Shown in pieces: positions 26,290 to 34,578 of a stretch of 64,000 nt of DNA. Below the pieces are notes generated by a model. The model saw only the letters and a program-made list of their open reading frames with translations. It did not search any database and was not told the DNA's origin. Position 1 is the stretch's first letter. Every line of letters begins with the position of its first letter. This DNA comes from Amycolatopsis thermoflava N1165 (GTDB lineage: Bacteria > Actinomycetota > Actinomycetes > Mycobacteriales > Pseudonocardiaceae): the NCBI RefSeq assembly GCF_000473265.1, contig NZ_KI421511.1, positions 1,291,731 through 1,355,730 of the forward strand, given 5' to 3'. A program made the translations under genes and the position numbers.

Positions 26290-26306
26290 TCCGGTGCCGG
26301 TTGTCG

Positions 26307-26753
26307 TCAGTGCGGCGCGGCCGCGGGTTCCAGCAGCAGCACCGGGATCCGCCGTTCCGTCGACTCCTGGTACTTGGCGTACTGCGGGAACACCTCGACC
26401 GCGCGCTGCCACCACACTTCGCGTTCCGCGCCCGCCGCCTCGCGCGCGATCATGTCGAGCACCTGCTCGCCGTCGCGCACCTCGACCCGCGGGTCGGCCA
26501 GGGCGTTGAGGTACCAGACCGGGTTCTTCGGCGCCCCGCCCAGCGACGCGACGGCCGCGTAGACCCCGTCGTGTTCGACGCGCATCAGCGGCGCCTTGCG
26601 CAGCTTCCCGGACTTCCGGCCGATCGTCGTCAGCACGATCACCCGCATCCCGTGCATCGCGACGCCCTGCGTGCCGCCCGAGCTCTCGATCTGCTCGACC
26701 TGGTTGCGGGACATCGTCATCGTGCCGGGCTCGTACTCACCTGTCAGCGGCAT
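26307..26753 (-). CDS. F420-dependent nitroreductase-family (DDN-like) oxidoreductase
   Basis: 148 aa from the ATG at 26753 (GGAAGG upstream). The split-beta-barrel signature VIVLTTIGRKSGKLRKAPLM near residues 40-58, the VASLGGAPKNPVWYLNALAD loop and the EREVWWQRAVEVFPQY segment are typical of the deazaflavin-dependent nitroreductase family of actinobacteria. The cofactor would be F420H2; the substrate is unknown. It is separated from the sulfatase by only 17 bases in convergent orientation, with a small CGGCAC/GTGCCG hairpin between. Confidence 0.85.
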   Translation of the reverse strand: MPLTGEYEPGTMTMSRNQVEQIESSGGTQGVAMHGMRVIVLTTIGRKSGKLRKAPLMRVEHDGVYAAVASLGGAPKNPVWYLNALADPRVEVRDGEQVLDMIAREAAGAEREVWWQRAVEVFPQYAKYQESTERRIPVLLLEPAAAPH

Positions 26754-26798
26754 CCGCGGGGTCCTTCCGGTCAAGATCGCTTTCCGCGGGCAACGCGG

Positions 26799-27725
26799 TC
26801 ACGACCGGAGTGATTCCCGGATGGCCGGTTCGGACAGGACCTCGTGCATGAACCCGGTCAGCCAGTGCTGCGCCGGGGTGCGGGCGTGGCCGTGCCGCGC
26901 GTACACCGAGACCTGTGCGGGCTCGATGTCGAACGGCAGCTCCAGCAGCCGCACGCGGTGGTCGGCCGCGAAGACGTCCGCGACCAGACGCGGGACCATC
27001 GCGACCAGTTCGCTGTCCTGCACCAGGTACGGCAGCGTCGAAAACCGCGTCACCTCCAGCACCACCCGGTCCAGCAGGCCACGCGCCTCCAGCGCCCGGC
27101 GCGGGCCGTGGTGCCCGGTGGGACCGAACACCGCGATGTGCTGCTCCCGCGTCAGGTCGGCGAGCGTCGCCGAGGTGCCGCGCAGCCGGGGGTGGCCGGC
27201 GGCCACCATGCCGACGTAGCCCTCCGCGAACAGCGGGATCCGCGCCACCCGCTGCGAGCTGATCAGCGGGGACGCCACGAACGCGTCGATCTCGCCGCGG
27301 CCGAGCTGGTCCACCGCGCTGTCCACGTCCAGCGGCCGCACGGTCAGCGTGACCCCGGGCGCCCGCGACGGCAGTGCCGCCATCAGCCGGGGGAGCAGCG
27401 ACACCTCGCCGAGGTCCGACAGGCACAGCGTGAACCGGGCGCGCGCCGTCGCCGGGTCGAACGTGTGCGCGCCGCTGAGCGTGGACTCGATCTCGGCCAG
27501 CGCGTGGTGCAGCGACGGGTACAGGGCCTGCGCGGTCGTCGTCGGGGCCAGGCCGCCGCCGGTGCGCCGGAACAGCTCGTCGGAGAAGCGACGGCGCAGC
27601 TTCTGCAGGCTGTAGCTCACCGTCGGCTGTGTGACGTGCAACGACTCCGCGGTCGCGGTGACGCTGCGCGTCTCGTAGAGCAGCACGAACGTCCGCACGA
27701 GGTTGAGGTCGAAGTCGCGCATCAT
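26799..27725 (-). CDS. LysR-family regulator of the divergent decarboxylase operon
   Basis: 308 aa. The N-terminal helix-turn-helix is LVRTFVLLYETRSVTATAES followed by LHVTQPTVSYSLQKLRRRF; the remaining 220 residues form the periplasmic-binding-protein-like effector domain. It is divergent from the benzoylformate decarboxylase and MFS genes with about 98 bases between, the classic LysR arrangement, so it very likely controls them in response to an aromatic acid (inference). No clear Shine-Dalgarno precedes the ATG; either of the two consecutive Met codons could be the start. Confidence 0.85.
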   Translation of the reverse strand: MMRDFDLNLVRTFVLLYETRSVTATAESLHVTQPTVSYSLQKLRRRFSDELFRRTGGGLAPTTTAQALYPSLHHALAEIESTLSGAHTFDPATARARFTLCLSDLGEVSLLPRLMAALPSRAPGVTLTVRPLDVDSAVDQLGRGEIDAFVASPLISSQRVARIPLFAEGYVGMVAAGHPRLRGTSATLADLTREQHIAVFGPTGHHGPRRALEARGLLDRVVLEVTRFSTLPYLVQDSELVAMVPRLVADVFAADHRVRLLELPFDIEPAQVSVYARHGHARTPAQHWLTGFMHEVLSEPAIRESLRS

Positions 27726-27823
27726 CGATCCCGTCTATGAGGGCCGTCGGCAACATTGATTGGAGCACGGGCGGATGATCTGCCACCCTCGGGGCAACCC
27801 CAGTGCCGAGGAGGACACCGCGC

Positions 27824-29392
27824 ATGCCGACAGTCCGGAAGGTCGCCCACGAGTTCCTGGAACGCCGTGGCCTCACCACGATCTTCGGCAACCCCGGCTC
27901 GAACGAGCTGCCGTTCCTGGCCGGGCTGCCGGACGGCTTCACCTACGTCCTCGGCCTGCACGAGGGCGTCGTGGTCGGGATGGCCGACGGGTACGCCCAG
28001 GCCACCGGCCGCCCGGTGCTGGTCAACCTGCACGCCGCCGCCGGCTCCGGCAACGCGATGGGCGCCCTCACCAACGCCGTCTACTCCCGATCGCCGCTGG
28101 TCCTGACCGCGGGCCAGCAGGTCCGCTCGGCGATCGGGCTGGAGGCGATGCTCGCCAACGTCGACGCCACCCAGCTGATGCGCCCGCTGGTCGGCTGGTC
28201 CGGTGAGCCCAGCTGCCCCGGCGACGTGCCGCGCTCGCTGGCGCATGCCGTGTTCGAGGCCGAACTGCAGCGCCGCCCCACCTACCTGTCGGTGCCCTAC
28301 GACGACTGGGCCGCCGAGATCGACGACAACCCGGTCCTCGACCGCACGGTCCGCCGCGGCCTGTCGCCGGACGACGGCCAGCTCGACGACCTCGCGCGAC
28401 GGCTCGACACCGCACGCAACCCGGTGCTGGTGCTCGGCGGCGACATCGACGCACTCGGGCTCTTCGACCGCGCGGTGGCCTTCGCCGAGCACCGCGCCCT
28501 GCCGGTGTGGGTGGCGCCGTCGCCGCACCGGCTGCCGTTCCCCAACCGGCACCCGCTGTTCCGCGGCGTCCTGCCCGCCGGGATCGGCTCGGTGTCGGCC
28601 GAACTCGACGGCCACGACCTGGTCCTCGTGCTGGGCGCGCCGGTGTTCCGCTACCACCAGCACGTGCCCGGCCCGTTCCTGCCCGAGGGGGCCACGCTGG
28701 TCCAGGTCACCGACGACCCGGGCGAGGCGGCCCGCGCGCCGATGGGGGAGTCGCTCGTCGCGAGCGCGGGCGCGGTCCTGGACGGCCTGCTCGCCCGGCT
28801 GCCCGCCCGGGAGCAGGGGGAGACGGCGTTCGTGCCGAACCCGGCGGCGGCCACCGGGGAGCGGGCGCTGCACCCGGAGCAGGTGTTCGCCGCGCTGCGC
28901 GAGACCCAGCCCGCCGACACCGCCTACGTGGTGGAGTCCACGTCGACCAACTCGGCGTGGTGGCGGCAGATGGACCTGCGCCGCCCCGGCTCCTACTTCT
29001 GGCCCGCCGCAGGCGGCCTCGGGTTCGGCATGCCCGCCGCGGTCGGGGTCGCCATGGGCCTGCCCGGCCGCCCGGTGGTCGGCGTCATCGGCGACGGCTC
29101 CGCGAACTACGGCATCACCGCGCTGTGGACCGCGGCCAGGTACCGGGTGCCGGTGACGTTCGTGATCCTGCGCAACGGCACCTACGGCGCGCTGCGCTGG
29201 TTCGCGGACCTGCTGGGCACCACGGACGTGCCGGGCACCGAGATCCCCGGCCTGGACTTCGCCGCGATCGCCGCCGGCTACGGCGTGCCTGCCACCACGG
29301 TGTCCGATGTGGACGACCTGCGCGCCCAGCTGAAGACCACGCCCGCCGGACCCCGCCTGATCCAGGTGGACACCGAACTGACCACGCCCTAG
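27824..29392 (+). CDS. mdlC: Benzoylformate decarboxylase-like ThDP enzyme
   Basis: 522 aa; GAGGAGGAC precedes the ATG at 27824. The order is PYR, central and PP domains of ThDP decarboxylases. Catalytic residues known from Pseudomonas putida benzoylformate decarboxylase align at the same positions: Ser26 (FGNPGSNELPF), Glu47 (LHEGVVVGMADG) and His70 (VNLHAAAGSGNA), with a His pair in FRYHQH near 280. The ThDP/Mg2+ motif is GDGSANYGITALW. The reaction would be decarboxylation of benzoylformate or a related 2-oxo acid to an aldehyde. It is in operon with an aromatic-acid MFS transporter. No mandelate dehydrogenase or benzaldehyde dehydrogenase lies nearby. Confidence 0.88.
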   Translation: MPTVRKVAHEFLERRGLTTIFGNPGSNELPFLAGLPDGFTYVLGLHEGVVVGMADGYAQATGRPVLVNLHAAAGSGNAMGALTNAVYSRSPLVLTAGQQVRSAIGLEAMLANVDATQLMRPLVGWSGEPSCPGDVPRSLAHAVFEAELQRRPTYLSVPYDDWAAEIDDNPVLDRTVRRGLSPDDGQLDDLARRLDTARNPVLVLGGDIDALGLFDRAVAFAEHRALPVWVAPSPHRLPFPNRHPLFRGVLPAGIGSVSAELDGHDLVLVLGAPVFRYHQHVPGPFLPEGATLVQVTDDPGEAARAPMGESLVASAGAVLDGLLARLPAREQGETAFVPNPAAATGERALHPEQVFAALRETQPADTAYVVESTSTNSAWWRQMDLRRPGSYFWPAAGGLGFGMPAAVGVAMGLPGRPVVGVIGDGSANYGITALWTAARYRVPVTFVILRNGTYGALRWFADLLGTTDVPGTEIPGLDFAAIAAGYGVPATTVSDVDDLRAQLKTTPAGPRLIQVDTELTTP

Positions 29393-29419
29393 TCCCCACA
29401 CCCCACAAGGAGAACGGCA

Positions 29420-30655
29420 ATGACGACGTCTCCCACCCGCTCGGCCTGGACGGCGGTGCTGTGCTGGCTGACCGTCCTGCTCGAGGGTTACGACCTGGTC
29501 GCGCTCGGCGCGACGATCCCGACCCTGCTCAAGACCGGGCACCTCGGGTTCACCGCGGCCGGCGCGACCGCCGTGGCCACCGTGTCGCTGATCGGTGTCG
29601 CGGTCGGCGCCGCCGCGCTCGGCCCGCTGACCGACCGCTTCGGACGGCGCATCATGCTCATCGGCTCGGTGCTGCTGTTCTCGGTGTTCACGCTGGTGCT
29701 GCCGCTCGCGCCGAACGTGGCCACCTTCGGCGTGTTCCGCTTCGTCGCCGGGCTGGGCCTCGGCGCGTGCATGCCGGTCGCGCTGACCGTGATGTCGGAG
29801 AACCTGCCCGCGCGGCGCCGGGCCAGCGCCTCCACCTTCACGATGACCGGCTACCACGTCGGCGCGGTGCTCACCTCGCTGCTCGCGCTGGCCGCGGTGG
29901 AGAACTGGCACGTGCTGTTCTACGGCGGCGGCATCGCCGGCCTGCTCGTGGTGCCGATCATGTGGTGGAAGCTGCCCGAGTCGGCCGCCTACCTGGAGGC
30001 GAAGCAGGACGCGCAGAAGTTCAGCGTCCGCGACCTGATCGGGCCGAAGTTCCGGCGCATCAGCATCGCCGTGTGGACCGGCTCGTTCATGGGCCTGCTG
30101 CTGGTGTACGGCCTGAACACCTGGCTGCCGCAGCTGATGCGCACCGCGGGCTACCCGCTGTCCACGTCGATCACGCTGCTGCTGGTGCTCAACATCGGCG
30201 CGGTCATCGGGCTGGTGCTCGCCGGGACGATCGCCGACCGGTTCGGGATCCGGCCGATCGCGCGGATCTGGTTCGGCGCCGGCGCGGTGCTGCTGGCGCT
30301 GCTGAGCCTGAAGATCGGCAACAGCTTCGTGCTCAACGCGCTGGTGCTGCTGACCGGCGTGTTCGTGTTCTCCGCGCAGGTGCTGATCTACGGCTACGTC
30401 GCGCACGCCTTCCCGGCGCAGGCGCGGGGCACCGCGCTCGGGATGACGTCGGCGATCGGACGGCTGGGGTCGATCCTCGGCCCGTTCGTGACCGGCGCGC
30501 TGGTGACCGCCGGCGTGGCCTACCCGTGGGGCTTCTACTTCTTCGCGGTCGTCGCGGCGCTCGGCCTGTGTGCGATCCTGCTGCTGGGCTCGGGCAAGCG
30601 CGAGGCGGCTGCGGTGGCGCCGGCGTCACCCGCGCAGGAAGGGCTCCAGCACTGA
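29420..30655 (+). CDS. AAHS-type MFS aromatic acid:H+ symporter
   Basis: 411 aa, 12 predicted transmembrane helices. The AAHS family signature is at the start (LLEGYDLVALGATIPTLLK, where the Asp of helix 1 is expected), with motif A as GPLTDRFGRRIMLIG and an RFVAGLGLGACMPVALTVMS segment. Relatives import benzoate, 4-hydroxybenzoate or similar aromatic acids. AAGGAGAACGGCA precedes the ATG, 27 bases after mdlC. With mdlC it probably forms an uptake-plus-decarboxylation pair for an aromatic 2-oxo acid. The 3' end overlaps the convergent hydrolase by 30 bases. Confidence 0.85.
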   Translation: MTTSPTRSAWTAVLCWLTVLLEGYDLVALGATIPTLLKTGHLGFTAAGATAVATVSLIGVAVGAAALGPLTDRFGRRIMLIGSVLLFSVFTLVLPLAPNVATFGVFRFVAGLGLGACMPVALTVMSENLPARRRASASTFTMTGYHVGAVLTSLLALAAVENWHVLFYGGGIAGLLVVPIMWWKLPESAAYLEAKQDAQKFSVRDLIGPKFRRISIAVWTGSFMGLLLVYGLNTWLPQLMRTAGYPLSTSITLLLVLNIGAVIGLVLAGTIADRFGIRPIARIWFGAGAVLLALLSLKIGNSFVLNALVLLTGVFVFSAQVLIYGYVAHAFPAQARGTALGMTSAIGRLGSILGPFVTGALVTAGVAYPWGFYFFAVVAALGLCAILLLGSGKREAAAVAPASPAQEGLQH

Positions 30656-31453
30656 CAGCAGCTCGGCGGGCCGGTCGAGCGGGATGATGTGCCCGCAGTC
30701 CGGGATGAGCCGGCTGGTCAGGTCGTCGGTGACCGGCCGCAGCTGGCGGGCGAGCGCGTCGCCGACGGGGTGCGCGCCGACCGCCAGGGTGGGGACGGTC
30801 AGGCGGTGCTCGCGCACCGTCGCCTCGAGCTGCCCGGCGGTGCGCGGCAGCTCCCGGTAGAAGGAAAAGGCGCGGCGCAGGGCGGCGGTGCCGGTGTAGG
30901 CGGAGACGAAGGCGTCCCGGACGCCGGCCGGGACGCCCCGCCCTCGGGTGCCCGCGGCGAGGAAGAAGTCCAGGTAGGCGGCTTCGTGACCGGCGAGGAC
31001 CTCCTCGGCGAGGCCGGGCACCGCGTGGAACCCGAACCACCACGGCGGCCCGGCCGCGAGGAAGTCCTCGCCGCCGGGCAGCGTGCCCAGCAGCGACTCC
31101 ATCACGACCAGGCGGCGGACCCGGCCGGGGTGCCGCAGGGCGAGCAGGGCCGCGGGCGGGGTGCCGGCGTCGATGCCCACGACGGTCGCCGACGGTTCGC
31201 CGAGGGCGTCCAGGATGCCCAGCGCATCGGCGGCGAGCGTGCCGGCGTCGTAGCCGCCGGTGGCGTCGCTGCCGGTCCAGCGCTGATCCGGGGCGATGAC
31301 GCGGTGGGTGCGGGCGAGAGCCGGCAGCACCTCGCGCCACAGCTGCCAGGTGTGGGGGAAGCCGTGCAGCAACAGGACGGCGGGGCCGCTGCCCGCGGTG
31401 GCGACGGTGGTCTCGATGCCGTTGGTGCGGACCCTGCTCAGGGCGACGGGCAT
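30626..31453 (-). CDS. Alpha/beta hydrolase with Asp nucleophile (epoxide-hydrolase/dehalogenase type)
   Basis: 275 aa; GAGGAGCACC precedes the ATG. The oxyanion loop is LLLHGFPHTWQLW near residue 28, the nucleophile elbow is VGIDAGTPP with Asp in place of Ser at about residue 95, and the catalytic His is in IPDCGHIIPLDRP near the C-terminus. An Asp nucleophile points to epoxide hydrolase or haloacid/haloalkane dehalogenase chemistry rather than ester hydrolysis. It is divergent from an HxlR regulator across a region with three GGTNACC sites, so it is the probable regulated target. Confidence 0.82.
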   Translation of the reverse strand: MPVALSRVRTNGIETTVATAGSGPAVLLLHGFPHTWQLWREVLPALARTHRVIAPDQRWTGSDATGGYDAGTLAADALGILDALGEPSATVVGIDAGTPPAALLALRHPGRVRRLVVMESLLGTLPGGEDFLAAGPPWWFGFHAVPGLAEEVLAGHEAAYLDFFLAAGTRGRGVPAGVRDAFVSAYTGTAALRRAFSFYRELPRTAGQLEATVREHRLTVPTLAVGAHPVGDALARQLRPVTDDLTSRLIPDCGHIIPLDRPAELLSVLEPFLRG

Positions 31454-31468
31454 GGTGCTCCTCGTGCT

Positions 31469-31503
31469 GGTTACCATTGGTGACCACGTCAACGTAGGTA
31501 ACC
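31469..31503. promoter_or_regulatory. Three GGTNACC palindromes between hydrolase and HxlR genes
   Basis: GGTTACC (31469-31475), GGTGACC (31479-31485) and GGTAACC (31497-31503) lie in the 51-base divergent region. Start-to-start spacing is 10 and 18 bases. Each is a 7-base palindrome, and the outer two are exact reverse complements. They are the most likely HxlR operator; the last one abuts the GTG at 31505. Confidence 0.5.
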
Positions 31504-31504
31504 G

Positions 31505-31918
31505 GTGGTGAGCCGGGAAGACGGCACTTCTCGCACAGGTGGTGAGTTCGAGGTGACCAGGGGGCGCAGGGGTGACCTGTTCGACCCGGCCTGCCCGACG
31601 CGCAGGCTGCTGGACCGGATCGGCACGAAGTGGACGTCGATGGCCGTGAAGGTCCTCGCCGAGGCCGCCCCGGGCGAGGTGCGCTTCGCCGAACTCCGGC
31701 GGCGCATGCCCGGGGTGTCGCAGAAGATGCTGTCCGCGACGCTGCAGAGCCTCGTGCGGGACGGCCTCGCGGAGCGGCGCGTGGAGCCGACAGTGCCGCC
31801 CAGCGTGCACTACCGGCTCACCGACCTGGGCCTGTCACTGGAGTCGGCGCTCGCGGTGGTGCGCGACTGGGCGGAGACGCACATGGCGGAGATCGACCGG
31901 GTGGCGGAGGGATCCTGA
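31505..31918 (+). CDS. HxlR-family transcriptional regulator
   Basis: 137 aa from the GTG at 31505; the GTG at 31553, which has GGTGAG upstream, is an equally good start giving 121 aa, and the longer reading would begin directly at the operator. The winged-helix core DPACPTRRLLDRIGTKWTSM and the LRRRMPGVSQKMLSATLQSL recognition region are classic HxlR. The cysteine in DPACPTR is the conserved N-terminal Cys that can act as a redox or aldehyde sensor in some HxlR proteins. It is divergent from the Asp-nucleophile hydrolase, its probable target. Confidence 0.85.
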   Translation: MVSREDGTSRTGGEFEVTRGRRGDLFDPACPTRRLLDRIGTKWTSMAVKVLAEAAPGEVRFAELRRRMPGVSQKMLSATLQSLVRDGLAERRVEPTVPPSVHYRLTDLGLSLESALAVVRDWAETHMAEIDRVAEGS

Positions 31919-31933
31919 AGGCCGATCGCGCCG

Positions 31934-32464
31934 TCAGCGGGACGGCCGCCACTTGAGCAGGCGGTCGACGGCCTGGGCCACCTTCGCCCGCGCCACCGGC
32001 TTCAGGAGGTAGTGCGTGGCTTCGAAGTCGAACGCGTCGACCGCGTGGCTTTCGTACGCCGTGACCAGGACGACGCCCGGCCGGACGGCGAACCGGGAGA
32101 CCAGGCGAGCCAGGTGGAGGCCGTCGAGTCCGGGCATCCGCACATCGAGGAACACGCCGTCCAGTGGCTCGTCATCGTCGGGGCGCCCCAGGTAACGCAC
32201 GGCGTCCACGGTGTCGGTGAAGGGTGTGACCTTGGCGATCCGGTGGTCCTCCTGGAGCAGGTGCACCAGTTCGTCGAGCCCGTGCGGTTCGTCGTCGACG
32301 GCCATCACGTGCAACCCGCCGTGTGACGCCGCTTCCGGAGTGGCGGCGGCGTCGGTGTTGATGTAGACGCTGCCCTGGACGTCGCGGAACTGCAGGGCGT
32401 TGTGCACGGTGCCGGAGAGGGCGTTGCGGGTTCGATCAGCGGCGGGTGAACTGTCGCGCGTCAA
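31934..32464 (-). CDS. Response-regulator receiver protein without output domain, with an N-terminal SGTV-type motif
   Basis: 176 aa from a TTG start at 32464, selected because AGGAGG lies 5 bases upstream. Residues 51-172 form a receiver domain: Asp57-Asp58 acidic pocket (VMAVDDEPHG), Asp107 phospho-acceptor (FLDVRMPGLDG), Thr135 (VTAYESH) and Lys155 (HYLLKPVARAK). The last part matches LytTR-type response regulators, but the DNA-binding LytTR domain is absent and the protein ends at residue 176. Residues 14-38 (NALSGTVHNALQFRDVQGSV) resemble a short repeat motif seen at the N-termini of many actinobacterial signalling proteins. No histidine kinase is adjacent; the divergent neighbour is a BCCT transporter. 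Confidence 0.78.
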   Translation of the reverse strand: MTRDSSPAADRTRNALSGTVHNALQFRDVQGSVYINTDAAATPEAASHGGLHVMAVDDEPHGLDELVHLLQEDHRIAKVTPFTDTVDAVRYLGRPDDDEPLDGVFLDVRMPGLDGLHLARLVSRFAVRPGVVLVTAYESHAVDAFDFEATHYLLKPVARAKVAQAVDRLLKWRPSR

Positions 32465-32816
32465 CGGCTCCTCCTCTCCTGGAGGCCCCCAGGTTGTTCA
32501 CGATGTCGGGCGGAGGGCCCGGCGCGCAACACCGGACGGCGCTGATCGACGCTTCCGTCACCCGTCCGGCGCAGCGACCGTCACGATGCGACCTTGATCA
32601 CAATCGCGCGCTCTTGAACATCGTTCCCGCCCCGGTCGTGTCCGAACTGTGTCGAACCTGCCATTCCGCAGGTAGTGCCGCCAACGAGCACCCGGAAACC
32701 GGGCCTTGAGGTTGCCCATTTCCTCCCCATCGGTAACGGTAGGTCGACCAATGATTTAGGTTTGACCCGTTCGGGTTACCGCTTGCGAAAGGAGGCCGCG
32801 CCTCTCGCGACGGCGC
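32465..32816. promoter_or_regulatory. 352-bp divergent intergenic region
   Basis: No gene is supported here. It contains small inverted repeats: CCCGGAAACCGGG at about 32691-32703 and ACCCGTTCGGGT near 32767-32778. A good AAAGGAGG ribosome site at about 32788-32795 is rather far from the annotated BCCT start. It presumably holds promoters for the response-regulator and transporter genes. Confidence 0.35.
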
Positions 32817-34532
32817 GTGCGTATGTCTGCTGACTCTGAAACCGAGGCCCGCGCAAGAGTTCCCGAGGAGACCGGTATCGCCGGGCACCTCCCGGACGAG
32901 CACGTGCCTCCGGTCGGCGACGCGGCGGGCCCGCCGCGCACCGACCGCACGGTGTTCGGGGTCGCCGCGGCACTGGCGCTGGCGATCATCGTTTGGGGGG
33001 TCGCCTCGCCGAGCAGCCTGGCGAACATCGCGGACACCGTGCTCAACGACGCGGTCATCCCGTACGGCGGCTGGGCGTTCGTCCTCGCCGCGAGCGGCTT
33101 CGTGGTCTTCGTCGTCGCGCTGGCGGTCAGCCGCTACGGGCGCATCCGGCTGGGCCGGGACGACGAGAAACCCGAGTTCCGCACCGCGTCGTGGATCGCG
33201 ATGATGTTCAGCGCCGGCATGGGCATCGGCCTGATGTTCTTCGGTGTGTACGAACCGGTGTCGCACCTGGCCAGCCCGCCGCCGGGCACCGCGGCCGCCG
33301 GTTCCGACGAGGCCGTGCACACCGCGATGGCCACGACCCTGTTCCACTGGACCGTCCACCCGTGGGCGATCTACGCGGTCGTCGGCCTCGCCATCGCCTA
33401 CAGCACGTTCCGCCGCGGCCGCAGCCAGCTGATCAGCTCGGTGTTCGCGCCGCTGCTCGGCAAGCGCCGCACCGAAGGCCCGCTGGGCAAGGCGATCGAC
33501 GTGATGGCGATCTTCGCGACGCTGTTCGGTTCGGCCGCCTCGCTGGGCCTCGGCGCGCTGCAGGTCGGCGGCGGCATGGCGTCGGTCGGCTGGATCGACA
33601 GCCCGGGCACCGGCCTGCTCGTCGGCATCATCGCGATCCTCACCGTCGCGTTCATCGCCTCGGCGGTGTCCGGCATCGCCAAGGGCATCCAGTGGCTGTC
33701 CAACATCAACATGGTGCTGGCCGCGCTGCTCGCGGTGTTCGTGCTCGTCGTCGGCCCGACGGTGCTGATCCTGAACCTGGTGCCCAGCGCGATCGGCGAC
33801 TACTTCCGCGAGCTGGCCGAGATGTCCGGTCGCTCCGGCGTGACCGGCGGCGCGGAGATGCAGACCTGGCTGTCCGGCTGGACGGTCTTCTACTGGGCCT
33901 GGTGGATCTCCTGGACCCCGTTCGTCGGCATGTTCATCGCCCGGATCTCCCGCGGCCGCACCATCCGCCAGTTCGTCCTCGGCGTCATCGCGGTGCCGAG
34001 CGTGGTCAGCCTCGTCTGGTTCGCGATCTTCGGCGGCGCGGCGATCCAGAAGCAACGGTCCGGTGTGGACATCGCGGGCGCGGGCAGTTCCGAGTCCGCC
34101 ACCTTCACACTGCTGGAGCACCTGCCGTGGTTCGTCCCGATGGCGATCCTGGTGATGATCCTGGTGTCGATCTTCTTCGTCTCCGGCGCGGACGCCGCGT
34201 CGGTGGTGATGGGCACGTTGTCGCAGAAGGGATCGGTCAACCCGCACCGCAACGCGGTGATCTTCTGGGGTGTCCTGACCGGTGCGGTCGCGGCGGTGAT
34301 GCTGCTCGTCGGCGGCGAGGACGGGCTGACCGGCCTGCAGAACCTCACCATCCTGGTCGCGGTGCCGTTCGTCGTCGTGATGATCGGGCTGTGCGTGTCC
34401 CTGTACCGGGACCTGCGCAGCGATCCGATGGTGATCCGGGAACGCGAGATGCTGCGCTCGCTGGCCGAGATCCACGAGGAGCGCACCGGCGACGAGCGCA
34501 GGCGCCGCCGCCTGCGCGCCCGCCGGACCTGA
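32817..34532 (+). CDS. BCCT-family betaine/choline/carnitine transporter
   Basis: 571 aa from the GTG at 32817; an ATG at 32823 is an alternative. The glycine-rich substrate segment is FSAGMGIGLMFFGVYEPVSH, and the family signature YWAWWISWTPFVGMFIARIS followed by RGRTIRQF lies near residue 360. Twelve transmembrane helices are expected. The charged cytosolic C-terminal tail (RRRRRLRARR) resembles osmosensing tails of BetP-type carriers. Likely function is Na+- or H+-coupled uptake of a compatible solute or choline. It is divergent from the orphan receiver protein. Confidence 0.88.
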   Translation: MRMSADSETEARARVPEETGIAGHLPDEHVPPVGDAAGPPRTDRTVFGVAAALALAIIVWGVASPSSLANIADTVLNDAVIPYGGWAFVLAASGFVVFVVALAVSRYGRIRLGRDDEKPEFRTASWIAMMFSAGMGIGLMFFGVYEPVSHLASPPPGTAAAGSDEAVHTAMATTLFHWTVHPWAIYAVVGLAIAYSTFRRGRSQLISSVFAPLLGKRRTEGPLGKAIDVMAIFATLFGSAASLGLGALQVGGGMASVGWIDSPGTGLLVGIIAILTVAFIASAVSGIAKGIQWLSNINMVLAALLAVFVLVVGPTVLILNLVPSAIGDYFRELAEMSGRSGVTGGAEMQTWLSGWTVFYWAWWISWTPFVGMFIARISRGRTIRQFVLGVIAVPSVVSLVWFAIFGGAAIQKQRSGVDIAGAGSSESATFTLLEHLPWFVPMAILVMILVSIFFVSGADAASVVMGTLSQKGSVNPHRNAVIFWGVLTGAVAAVMLLVGGEDGLTGLQNLTILVAVPFVVVMIGLCVSLYRDLRSDPMVIREREMLRSLAEIHEERTGDERRRRRLRARRT

Positions 34533-34540
34533 TCCGCCAC

Positions 34541-34568
34541 GGCCACCCGGGCCCGCGCCCGGGTGGCC
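34541..34568. terminator. Bidirectional hairpin terminator
   Basis: A perfect 12-base-pair stem (GGCCACCCGGGC at 34541-34552, complement at 34557-34568) with a 4-base loop lies exactly between the convergent BCCT and SGNH genes. Confidence 0.75.
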
Positions 34569-34578
34569 GGATCGCGGG

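Noticed and set aside
27722..30406. Very long open frame antisense to mdlC and the MFS gene
   Set aside because: Arg/Gly/His-rich composition typical of GC-rich shadow frames; the other strand has clear conserved domains.
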